NCBI GenBank assembly: GCA_902794395.1
Contig: CADBHB010000018.1
Location: 1 to 64,000, forward strand
Origin: an uncultured Ruminococcus sp.
Lineage (GTDB): Bacteria > Bacillota > Clostridia > Oscillospirales > Acutalibacteraceae
Length of the DNA stretch: 64,000 nucleotides
Reading direction: 5' to 3'
The position numbers and the translations under genes were made by a program. Below, piece after piece: positions 44,570 through 51,607 of this stretch. Below the pieces are notes generated by a model. The model was given only the letters and a program-made list of their open reading frames with translations, searched no databases and was not told the origin of the DNA. Within the stretch, counting starts at the first letter, position 1; every line of letters starts with the position of its first letter.

Positions 44570-44741
44570 GAATTTATCCTCCTTATAGGTTATTGGTTGG
44601 CTGTGCCAACATGACCCTGTCTGCTTGTAGGTTGGTATCAGAAATCTCGTTGTCACGCTTTGTTGTCCTTCGCTGTTCCGAAAATAACTTCCACTCGTCT
44701 AACGCCGGTCGTTGTTTTCGGGCTGCGGACCTCAGCGCTTC
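44570..44741 (-). promoter_or_regulatory. Long leader between rpsJ and rplC
   Basis: 172 non-coding bases inside a compact operon. On the minus strand CCGAAAA and TTTTCGG can pair across about 35 bases, and GTTGGC/GCCAAC forms a tight hairpin shortly before the rplC ribosome site. No promoter was found. It may be a ribosomal-protein leader or an RNA-processing site. Confidence 0.4.
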
Positions 44742-44995
44742 TTACAGCTTGATTTCAATATCAACGCCGGCAGGGAGCTCTAAGCTCATAAGAGCCTCGA
44801 CTGTCTTGTTTGACGGTCTTAAAATGTCGATAAGACGCTTGTGAGTTCTGTCTGCTTCTCGGTGGGGAGCGGGACAGGACCCGAAACTCTCGCGCCGGTG
44901 CGCTTTGCCGTTGCCACGATCCTCTCGGCGGACTGATCCACCAAAGAGTGGTCATAACTCTTTAATCTTATCCTGATTTTTTCCTTGACTGCCAT
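44742..44995 (-). pseudogene. rpsJ: 30S ribosomal protein S10, broken by an internal deletion
   Basis: Starts normally with ATG at 44995 after GGAGG and reads [20 protein letters not shown] to [10 protein letters not shown] (48 residues), then shifts frame and stops early. The correct C-terminus, [20 protein letters not shown] to GVDIEIKL, follows in another frame with a TAA at 44742. The expected 103 codons plus stop take 312 bases; here there are 254, so about 58 bases are missing, namely the segment around RSPHVNKDSREQFE. S10 is essential and is also NusE in antitermination. As written, no complete S10 is made from this locus. Confidence 0.88.
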
Positions 44996-45297
44996 TATCG
45001 TCGCCTCCTTAAAAATTTGTGAGACGGGCGCCTGCTTTTGAAAAACTTTTCTTTCCACTCTGCCGGGTGTTTCCTCACCCTGCATTAAAAAAGCCGTTAA
45101 ACTATGCAGTTAACGGGGCCATTCAAAAGCGCAGAGCATACCTATGGCTAAGCAACCCAAAAAGTTAGCCGCAGTTATCCTCTATGTTTCATTGTGATCG
45201 CCCGGTTTAAAATCGGACATACTCCACGGAAAAACCGGCTGTAACAAGCCGCAACCTCCCGCTTCATCGCATATCTATGTGCAGTCACGCAGGTATT
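44996..45297 (-). promoter_or_regulatory. S10-operon leader
   Basis: About 300 bases of untranslated leader. It includes long-range complementary pairs on the minus strand, CCGGTTT/AAACCGG and GGCTAA/TTAGCC, and then the attenuator-like hairpin at 45087-45116. Together with the 45-base stretch between the two divergent promoters it fills the 498-base gap before the cobO-like gene; no small gene or tRNA is present. Confidence 0.55.
45087..45116 (-). terminator. Attenuator-like terminator in the S10 leader
   Basis: CCGTTAA/TTAACGG around a loop of about nine bases and then CTTTTTT on the minus strand, about 180 bases after the promoter and 90 before rpsJ. Transcription into the operon must pass it, so conditional termination is likely. 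Confidence 0.75.
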
Positions 45298-45326
45298 ATT
45301 ATACTATCAAAGGGACTGAAAAGCAA
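45298..45326 (-). promoter_or_regulatory. Promoter of the ribosomal supercluster
   Basis: Minus strand TTGCTT at 45326-45321, 17-base spacer, perfect TATAAT at 45303-45298. Confidence 0.75.
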
Positions 45327-45408
45327 GGTTTTGGACGATTTTTCCCGCAAATTTCTCGTGTAGAACTTTTGTAGCTTTTTTAGCTAATTTTTGTACAAGT
45401 TGCTGATA

Positions 45409-45437
45409 TTGCGAAATGGCATGATAGGGTTTATAAT
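45409..45437 (+). promoter_or_regulatory. Promoter of the corrinoid adenosyltransferase gene
   Basis: TTGCGA at 45409-45414, 17-base spacer, TATAAT at 45432-45437. The following leader forms a hairpin with arms GATGAG and CTCATC close to the ribosome site. No cobalamin riboswitch is visible. Confidence 0.7.
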
Positions 45438-45493
45438 AAAATCGGGATGAGAGCGGCTCTGTTCCGCTCATCGCACCGAAAGGGAGGCTTGTT

Positions 45494-46009
45494 ATGGTAC
45501 ACATCTATTACGGCGACGGCAAGGGCAAGACCACGGCGGCTGTCGGCTTGGCGGTACGCGCCGCGGGCAGCAAAATGAAGGTGCTTTTTGTCCAGTTTTT
45601 GAAAACCGAGTTCTCGGGCGAGCGCAGCGCGCTGAATCTGCTTGAGAACGTCACCCTAACCTCTTGTCCGTTGGATTTGAAATTCACCTTTGAAATGACC
45701 GAATCCGAGCGCCAACAGACAGCGGTACTGTTTCGGGGCATTTTTGAGCGAAGCGCTTCTACCGCGCTGTCGGAGCGCTACGATATGATAGTGCTCGACG
45801 AGATATTCGACGTTATGAACGAGGGCATGCTAAGCGAGGCAGAGGTGTTTGAATTCATAGCGAACGCGCCCAACAGCATTGAGATAGTTATGACGGGTCA
45901 TGCCCCTTCGCAGCGTTTTTTGGACGAGGCCGACTACATCACCGAGATGAAGAAGATAAAACACCCCTTTGACAGGGGCTTGCAGGGCAGGATAGGCATT
46001 GAGTTTTAA
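45494..46009 (+). CDS. cobO: Cob(I)yrinic acid a,c-diamide adenosyltransferase
   Basis: Adds the adenosyl group of coenzyme B12 to reduced corrinoids. 171 residues of the CobO/BtuR/CobP family: P-loop YYGDGKGKTTAAVGLA, KVLFVQFLKT, DMIVLDEIFDVMNEGML and MTGHAPSQRFLDEADYITEM, ending KIKHPFDRGLQGRIGIEF. Stands alone here without other cobalamin genes, so it may serve uptake of corrinoids rather than de novo synthesis. AGGGAGG precedes the ATG. Confidence 0.93.
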   Translation: MVHIYYGDGKGKTTAAVGLAVRAAGSKMKVLFVQFLKTEFSGERSALNLLENVTLTSCPLDLKFTFEMTESERQQTAVLFRGIFERSASTALSERYDMIVLDEIFDVMNEGMLSEAEVFEFIANAPNSIEIVMTGHAPSQRFLDEADYITEMKKIKHPFDRGLQGRIGIEF

Positions 46010-46053
46010 CGCCCTCTCCGCCATACATATATAATAAGGAAAAGGAAAGAAAA

Positions 46054-46500
46054 ATGAAAAGACTATGGATAATCCCCGCGGCGGCGGTGCTCGGCGCTTC
46101 CCTGCTGTTTGCCGGCTGCGGACAAAAGAAATCCTCTGCCCCGCCTTCGGAAAGCAGCGCGGCGGTCGGCAACACCGACGCATTTTCCATCAGCGAGGAA
46201 CAGCTTAGCTCCACGCTCGGCGGCGCGTGGGTGGATCAAAACAGCGAAACCAACAAGCTGCAATTCACGGACGGGCTGTCTTTCACGCATGAATTCGACG
46301 GCGAATCCCACACCGGCAAGGCGACGCTCAACGGGCAAAGCGGTATGCTTACCTTTACCTACGATGACGGCTGGCGTGCCGAGAAATCCTATATCTGGGT
46401 GGACAGCCTGCAAAACGCGGGCGCCAACACCTGGTATATCGACGGCGGCACCTTTGCCTGCGGCGGCACCATCTATATACGCGACAACAGCTCATTATAA
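46054..46500 (+). CDS. Small lipoprotein
   Basis: 148 residues with a lipoprotein signal (MKRLWIIPAAAVLGASLLF, lipobox FAGC at about 19-22). A Ser-rich linker leads to an about 100-residue beta-rich domain: SSTLGGAWVDQNSETNKLQF, GKATLNGQSGMLTFTYDDG. The strand pattern is like lipocalin-type or extracellular glycine-rich domains that measure a fixed fold against a blank state. Function unknown. Followed at once by two other lipoproteins. Confidence 0.8.
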   Translation: MKRLWIIPAAAVLGASLLFAGCGQKKSSAPPSESSAAVGNTDAFSISEEQLSSTLGGAWVDQNSETNKLQFTDGLSFTHEFDGESHTGKATLNGQSGMLTFTYDDGWRAEKSYIWVDSLQNAGANTWYIDGGTFACGGTIYIRDNSSL

Positions 46501-46519
46501 TTTTGGAAGGAAAATGATC

Positions 46520-47179
46520 ATGAAAAAAACAACAGCCATTTTACTAATCATTTTATTCACCCTTGGCCTGTGCGCCTGCAACAATCAGTCAAAAAACAAA
46601 ACGGAATCACAGACAGAAGCCGCCTCGGCGACAGAGGGTACTACCGTCGTAGCCACACAGGATCAAGCTTCAACTGAAACAAGCAGTTCTGATTCATCTA
46701 CAAGCACAAGCTCTTCCGAAATCACAGATTACCAAGATAATGGGATCAGTGAATACATCGATGAAAAAATCATTCCCGTTTTCAGTAACCTTTTGACTGA
46801 CTCTGATTACAACAATCGGCAGAAGCAAGTCGGGGAATACGCGTATGTCCAGCTTGACAGCGGCGAAATGTGGATCGCGACACCGGAATACACAATGATC
46901 GATGAAAACTCCACGGGCAAGGACGGAAAGAAGGGCGGCGACCAGTATAAAACCTGGTACATCTATAACGAAGACGGCGATGTTTGCTTCGTGTTGGTAA
47001 ACAACTCAACAAACACATATCGCTACTATATCTACAACGACGAGATAATCCGCTACACAGTCGGCAGTGCATACGAGGGCAATCAGGTCTCGTATGACCA
47101 GGGCGACAGCCACATCCCCGATTCAACCCCGATCGTTGAAGAAGCGTATACCGCTTATAGAACAGTCAAACAACAATAA
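46520..47179 (+). CDS. Lipoprotein
   Basis: 219 residues. Lipoprotein signal MKKTTAILLIILFTLGLCAC with the lipid-bearing Cys near 20, then a Thr/Ser/Glu-rich linker (about 22-72). The C-terminal part (about 75-219) has many Tyr and Asp residues (GEYAYVQLDSGEMWIATPEY, WYIYNEDGDVCFVLVNNSTN) and no family I recognise. GGAAGG lies nine bases before the ATG chosen; another ATG two codons earlier is too close to the site. Confidence 0.78.
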   Translation: MKKTTAILLIILFTLGLCACNNQSKNKTESQTEAASATEGTTVVATQDQASTETSSSDSSTSTSSSEITDYQDNGISEYIDEKIIPVFSNLLTDSDYNNRQKQVGEYAYVQLDSGEMWIATPEYTMIDENSTGKDGKKGGDQYKTWYIYNEDGDVCFVLVNNSTNTYRYYIYNDEIIRYTVGSAYEGNQVSYDQGDSHIPDSTPIVEEAYTAYRTVKQQ

Positions 47180-47188
47180 ACGTCCCGA

Positions 47189-47219
47189 AACGCCCGAGAA
47201 AACACCTCGGGCGTTTTTT
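47189..47219 (+). terminator. Terminator after the second lipoprotein gene
   Basis: AACGCCCGAG/CTCGGGCGTT stem, then TTTTTG. Confidence 0.9.
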
Positions 47220-47220
47220 G

Positions 47221-47249
47221 TTGACAAGATACCTACGCTGTGATACGAT
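47221..47249 (+). promoter_or_regulatory. Promoter of the third lipoprotein gene
   Basis: TTGACA at 47221-47226, 17-base spacer, TACGAT at 47244-47249, directly after the preceding terminator and 35 bases before the start codon. Confidence 0.78.
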
Positions 47250-47284
47250 AATGCTGTGAGAACAAAACCAAAGGAGCCATCACG

Positions 47285-47827
47285 ATGAAAAAACCGATTA
47301 GCCTTATCCTTGCCGCGCTGTTTTTGCTTTCGCTGTGCGCCTGCGGCAGCAGTAAAAAAAAGGCGTCCTCTAAGGCAAAGCCATCAGCGACCCCGTCGGA
47401 AGCATCCGCGACCGAGGCGCAAACCGAGACGCCGACCGAGGCGCCGACCACAGTTGCGCCGAAGGCGTCCGCTGCACCCGAGGATTTCTACGGCACCTGG
47501 GTAGGTGTTGAGTTTCCGGAAATCGACTATTACCTCATGGTAGACGCGCAGCTGGGAGCGACGATCGAGTTCAAAGCGGACAACACCTTTCAAATGACCG
47601 ACACCGTTACCATCAACACCAGCGAGGAGTCGGAGACCCTGACGGGCACCTACACAACCGACGGCGCCGCGGTGACGCTTAAAGGCACGCACGCCACCGT
47701 GACCCAGAACGGCGAGACCAAGACGGTCGATCAGGAGCTGACCATTTCCGCCGTACTGCAGATCGACGACAGGCTGGCGCTGACGACCACCGATAACCGA
47801 ACGATTTTTTTTGAGAAGAAAACCTAA
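47285..47827 (+). CDS. Lipoprotein with a lipocalin-like domain
   Basis: 180 residues. Signal MKKPISLILAALFLLSLCAC with Cys near 20; linker rich in Ala/Thr/Pro/Glu (about 22-66); then a beta-rich domain with FYGTWVGVEFPE, EFKADNTFQMTD, ESETLTGTYTTDGAAVTLKG and LALTTTDNRTIFFEKK. The GxW start and strand order are like a small lipocalin/DUF5640-type fold. Ligand unknown. Own promoter and terminator. Confidence 0.82.
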   Translation: MKKPISLILAALFLLSLCACGSSKKKASSKAKPSATPSEASATEAQTETPTEAPTTVAPKASAAPEDFYGTWVGVEFPEIDYYLMVDAQLGATIEFKADNTFQMTDTVTINTSEESETLTGTYTTDGAAVTLKGTHATVTQNGETKTVDQELTISAVLQIDDRLALTTTDNRTIFFEKKT

Positions 47828-47837
47828 TAAAACCAAA

Positions 47838-47868
47838 CCACCCGACCGCGAAAGCGATCGGGTGGTTT
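47838..47868. terminator. Terminator between the lipoprotein and the aminotransferase
   Basis: ACCACCCGA/TCGGGTGGT with inner pairing, T-run on the plus side and A/T-rich flank on the other. It serves two convergent genes. Confidence 0.85.
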
Positions 47869-47891
47869 TTGCTTATTCATTATTTATTGCA

Positions 47892-49151
47892 TCAAGCCTT
47901 GGCCAAAGCCTCTTTCACTGCCTTTTTAACGACTGCCAAGCCCTTTTCAAGCAGCTCGTCCTCGATCACCAGCGGCGGCATTATCTTGAACACCGCGCCG
48001 TTTCTGCCGGCACATTCGCAGATGACCTTTTCGTCGAAGCACTTCTCGATGACTACCTCGGAAAGCGCGGGATCGATATTGCCGAAGTCGATGCCCCAGA
48101 TCAAGCCCATGCCGCGGATCTCAAGGCGGCTGTCGAGGGGAGCGATCTCGGTTTCAAGGAACTCCCTGACTATCTCGCCCTTGCGGCGGGTCTCGGCTTC
48201 CACGTTGTGCTCGAGCAGGTAGTCAAAACTTGCGGCGCCCGCCACAAAGCTGAGCTGGTTGCCGCGGAAGGTGCCGTTGTGCTCACCGGGCTTCCAGCAG
48301 TCGAGCTCTTCCTTGAGCAGCACTATAGCCAGAGGCATGCCCATGCCGCCGATTGATTTTGACATAACGACCATGTCGGGCACGATGCCGGCGCGCTCAA
48401 AGGAGAAGAAGGTGCCGGTGCGGCAGCAGCCCACCTGAACATCGTCGATGATAAGCAGGATGTCGTTTCTGTCGCAGAAGGCGCGCACATCGCGGAGGAA
48501 CTCGTCGGAGAAGGGACGGATGCCGCCCTCCGCCTGAAGGGTCTCCATCACGACCGCCGCGGGCTTATCGGTAGCGGAGTGGTCGTCGTCGATGAGGGTC
48601 TGCATATATTCGATAACATCAAGTCCCTCAAACATATAGGGAGCGGGGATGTGAGTAACGTCGCCGAGAGTAGCGCCGCAGCCGTTGCGCGCGTACATTT
48701 CGGAGGTGAGCGACAGCGCGCCGAGGGTCATGCCGTGGAAGCAGCCCATGAACGCGAACACGTTGCGTCTGCCGGTTTTTTTGCGGGCGAGCTTGAGCGC
48801 CGCCTCGATGGCGTTGGTGCCCGTGGGACCGCAGAACTGGATCTTGTATTTCAGTCCGCGCGGCTCGATAATCTTCTTTTCCAGCGCCTCGATAAACTCG
48901 CGCTTGGGCGCGGTGTACATATCCAGCGCGTGGATGATGCCGTCGGTAGACAGATAATCAACTAACTTCTGCTTGATGTAGGGGTTGTTGTGACCGTAGT
49001 TCACGGCGCCCGCACCGCAGAAAAAGTCTATGTAGTCGTTGCCGTCCTCGTCGGTCAGAGTCGCGCCCAGCGCGTTGGTAAACACCTTGGGAAAGTGTCT
49101 GCAATAGGAGCGTACCTCGGACTCGTACTTCTCAAATGTGCTTGTGTTCAT
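47892..49151 (-). CDS. ectB: Diaminobutyrate--2-oxoglutarate aminotransferase (EctB-like)
   Basis: Converts aspartate semialdehyde and glutamate to L-2,4-diaminobutyrate. 419-residue class III transaminase with ESEVRSYCRHFPKVF, FFCGAGAVNYGHNNP, CGPTGTNAIEAALKLARKKTG, LLIIDDVQVGCCRTG, the PLP-Lys in MSKSIGG and GEHNGTFRGNQLSF. This run of motifs is the EctB subgroup. ectA and ectC are not nearby, so ectoine is unlikely; diaminobutyrate for a peptide, a polyamine or the cell wall are alternatives. Start with GAGG. Last in the thiI-sortase group. Confidence 0.88.
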   Translation of the reverse strand: MNTSTFEKYESEVRSYCRHFPKVFTNALGATLTDEDGNDYIDFFCGAGAVNYGHNNPYIKQKLVDYLSTDGIIHALDMYTAPKREFIEALEKKIIEPRGLKYKIQFCGPTGTNAIEAALKLARKKTGRRNVFAFMGCFHGMTLGALSLTSEMYARNGCGATLGDVTHIPAPYMFEGLDVIEYMQTLIDDDHSATDKPAAVVMETLQAEGGIRPFSDEFLRDVRAFCDRNDILLIIDDVQVGCCRTGTFFSFERAGIVPDMVVMSKSIGGMGMPLAIVLLKEELDCWKPGEHNGTFRGNQLSFVAGAASFDYLLEHNVEAETRRKGEIVREFLETEIAPLDSRLEIRGMGLIWGIDFGNIDPALSEVVIEKCFDEKVICECAGRNGAVFKIMPPLVIEDELLEKGLAVVKKAVKEALAKA

Positions 49152-49188
49152 AGTAATTACCTCGCAATATCATTAATTTGCTTACATA

Positions 49189-49590
49189 TTACAAATTCTT
49201 TATAAACTCCGTCAGCGCGCCGCGCGTCATGGCTTCTATCTGCGCGGGCTCGTCGGGAAGCATAACCAGCGCCTGTCTGCCCGCGCGGATCAAATATCCG
49301 TCGTCGCCGCTGTCGTTTTTGAGCCTGCGGCACAGCGCGGGATCGCTGCCTGCCGCCGCCTGCGATACGATGTCGCGTATGCTGCGGTTGTCCTCAAATC
49401 CCAATCCGCCCACCGTGAACACCACGTCGCTGTTTTCAAACGCCCGCATAAGCGCGTCGCCCAGCGCTTCCTTACCGGTGGCAAACACCGCCGAGGAAAG
49501 GTTTAGCCCCATTTCCGCGAAGCTTTTTTTAAGCGTTTTTTCGCAAAAGGAGGTCTTGCGCGCCGAGTAAAAAACAATGCTGCAATTCAT
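49189..49590 (-). CDS. Short CinA/MoCF-like domain protein
   Basis: 133 residues resembling the N-terminal (molybdopterin-binding fold) domain of CinA. SDVVFTVGGLGFEDNRSIRDIV corresponds to the ligand loop (TGGLGPTxDD in CinA), and GYLIRAGRQALVMLPDEPAQIEAM to the later strand and GPP-type loop, here PDEP. Catalytic Asp and Gly pattern is altered, so classic CinA activity is doubtful. It starts 12 bases after the sortase gene, which carries a similar domain. Good ribosome site (GGAGGAC). Confidence 0.7.
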   Translation of the reverse strand: MNCSIVFYSARKTSFCEKTLKKSFAEMGLNLSSAVFATGKEALGDALMRAFENSDVVFTVGGLGFEDNRSIRDIVSQAAAGSDPALCRRLKNDSGDDGYLIRAGRQALVMLPDEPAQIEAMTRGALTEFIKNL

Positions 49591-49602
49591 AGCTGTCCTC
49601 CG

Positions 49603-51576
49603 TTATGACGCCCGATACTGCGGTTTGAGCTGAGGCTCGAATATCGGGGCGATCACCATATCGCTGGTGACCTTCTTGAAGTCCAGACCCCAGCCCTTGA
49701 AAATGTAATCATAGTACTCGTCGCTGGGCTTGACCGGATCCTTCGGCGCCTTTGCCGCCTTGCCGTATTCCACCGTCTGGTTTTCGATAAAGGAACCGTC
49801 GTAGTTGATGAAGGTCACGCTGCACAGCACCACGGGCTTCGTGGTAGGCTCGGTGGAGGCGGCGCTGCTGGAAGGCTTTTTAGGCGCCTGTGTAGTCGTT
49901 GAACCCGCGGTAGAAGGCTGGGTGACTACCTGCTGCTTGATCTCGGTGAACTTGTTTGGATCGCCGTCGTACCAGTCGATCTGCTGCTTTTCATAGGCGG
50001 TGCAGAAGTCCGTCACCGTGGGACGGGTGCCTCCGCGCGAGGAGTAGTACACCTGCGGCCAAACCGGGTTGTTGTTCAGACTTGCCTTAGAGACGTCCAC
50101 ATTGGGATCCTCGCCCAGGCGCACCTTGCGCGCCACCACTACCGTGCGGAAGTTGGTGTACTCATAGGAGCAGGTGGAAAGGGTGAGTATCTCATCATTT
50201 TCGTTGATGTCAACAGGGCAGTTGATGAGCGAACGTATGCGAACGTTGTAAACGTAGTTCATAAAATCCTTGTCGTTCTGGAAATCTCCCACCATATAAT
50301 TGAAAAATTCGCCGTGAGCCGACAGGGTGTTGGTTTTATATACGGAGATTATCTTGTAGACGCCGTCGCTCTGCGGGGTGTCGAACTTGATGGTGGGCGC
50401 ACCCTTGTAGAAATCGAGATCGCCCGTAGTGCCGCCGTATTTCATCAGGTTGCCGAACATGGAGCCGTCGTTCATGTGATGGCCGTGCAGCACGATGTTT
50501 TTGCTGTCCATGCCGTTGGTGCAGCGGTAATCAAGGAAGATACAGCCGTAGGAGTCGTAATCGCCCTTGTAGTTGTGGTTAAGATAATACTGGCCGGTGG
50601 CGTCGTCGCCCTTGTGCCACAAAACGGGATAGTCGATCTTGGTGTCCTTTATTTGGATCCATCCCACTATCTCCTTGTTGATCTTCTTAAGGTCAGCCCA
50701 GTTTATCTCGCTGCCGCTGCCCTTGTCGGGCGCGTTGCCGCCGCTGCCGCCGTCCTTGTCGGTGCTGTGGGCTATGCGCTGGATCTCACCGTTGAGCTGA
50801 GCGTTTTTGATGCTGAGAAAAACCATGTTGTAGTAGAGCATCCACAGCGCTCCCAAAAAGACAAAGAGCGAAGCGATGACCACGCACTTGCGGGCGATCT
50901 CCCTTTTGCCGTCGCCCGGCAGGGGGATGAAACGGTTGACAAAGCCCGTTTTGGCGGGAACATAGGGCACATCGGAGAAGCCGTCGGGGAACTCGTTTTC
51001 GGTGTTTTCAAACACCTCGGTGGTGCGCTCTGCCGCGATAGCCGCTACCTCGGAAAAATCCTTGCCGGTTAGCTCATACTTGGGCACAGCCGCCACGCGC
51101 AGACCCTTGTACATGAAGGCGTAGCCCTTGTAGCCGTTGCCGAAATCGCCCAGCGAAAAGACCTTTGCCTTTTTTCGGGTAAGCTCAAACTCCTGCTCAA
51201 GCTCGCGCATCTCCTCTTCGCCTGCCTTGCGCTTGCGGGCTTCGCGGAACGCCTTGTTGCGGCGCTTCCAGTAATCCTTGGGCGCCGGCTCGTTGACCTC
51301 GCGCTCGGCGCTGACGATGGTTTCCACAAAGTACTTTTTGAACGAGGAGTTATCCTTGGACTTCAGCGCTCCGGTGACGATGACCACGTCGGGCTTATTT
51401 TCCTGTTTGGCAACGGAATTGAGCGTCGCTTTGACGGCGGCGGACTGCATAAGCGTCTTTTTTATGCTTTGCAGCGTATAGCCGTGCTCGCCCAGGTGCT
51501 TTTTTAGCTCGTTTTCCTGCCACGAGATTTCGTCTGTTTCCTGTTTTTTACATACGGATATAATTTCTACGAACAC
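49603..51576 (-). CDS. Class B sortase with N-terminal CinA-like domain and C-terminal repeat domain
   Basis: 657 residues. Begins with GTG: AAGGAAGG lies six bases upstream, whereas an ATG six codons earlier has no site. A CinA/MoCF-like cytoplasmic domain (about 1-185: VEIISV opening, PDVVIVTGALKSKDNSSFKK, then GYAFMYKGLRVAAVPKYEL) includes a charged coiled helix at about 100-140. One span follows at about 231-251. The sortase domain (about 295-490) has the catalytic His in LHGHHMNDGSMFGN, Cys in LTLSTCSYEY and Arg in NFRTVVVARKV. A Thr/Ser/Pro linker leads to an InlB-B/Flg_new-like repeat (FINYDGSFIENQTVEYGK, YIFKGWGLDF). Confidence 0.88.
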   Translation of the reverse strand: MFVEIISVCKKQETDEISWQENELKKHLGEHGYTLQSIKKTLMQSAAVKATLNSVAKQENKPDVVIVTGALKSKDNSSFKKYFVETIVSAEREVNEPAPKDYWKRRNKAFREARKRKAGEEEMRELEQEFELTRKKAKVFSLGDFGNGYKGYAFMYKGLRVAAVPKYELTGKDFSEVAAIAAERTTEVFENTENEFPDGFSDVPYVPAKTGFVNRFIPLPGDGKREIARKCVVIASLFVFLGALWMLYYNMVFLSIKNAQLNGEIQRIAHSTDKDGGSGGNAPDKGSGSEINWADLKKINKEIVGWIQIKDTKIDYPVLWHKGDDATGQYYLNHNYKGDYDSYGCIFLDYRCTNGMDSKNIVLHGHHMNDGSMFGNLMKYGGTTGDLDFYKGAPTIKFDTPQSDGVYKIISVYKTNTLSAHGEFFNYMVGDFQNDKDFMNYVYNVRIRSLINCPVDINENDEILTLSTCSYEYTNFRTVVVARKVRLGEDPNVDVSKASLNNNPVWPQVYYSSRGGTRPTVTDFCTAYEKQQIDWYDGDPNKFTEIKQQVVTQPSTAGSTTTQAPKKPSSSAASTEPTTKPVVLCSVTFINYDGSFIENQTVEYGKAAKAPKDPVKPSDEYYDYIFKGWGLDFKKVTSDMVIAPIFEPQLKPQYRAS

Positions 51577-51607
51577 GCAAGACCTTCCTTTCATGCGGTT
51601 TCCGATG

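Noticed and set aside
45438..45493. Possible cobalamin riboswitch before the corrinoid adenosyltransferase
   Set aside because: The leader is only about 50 bases and has a single hairpin; no B12-box-like sequence is present.
46109..47179. Long reading joined from an Arg/Pro-rich stretch into the second lipoprotein
   Set aside because: The first part is the wrong frame of the 148-residue lipoprotein; the true gene begins at the ATG with a lipoprotein signal at 46520.
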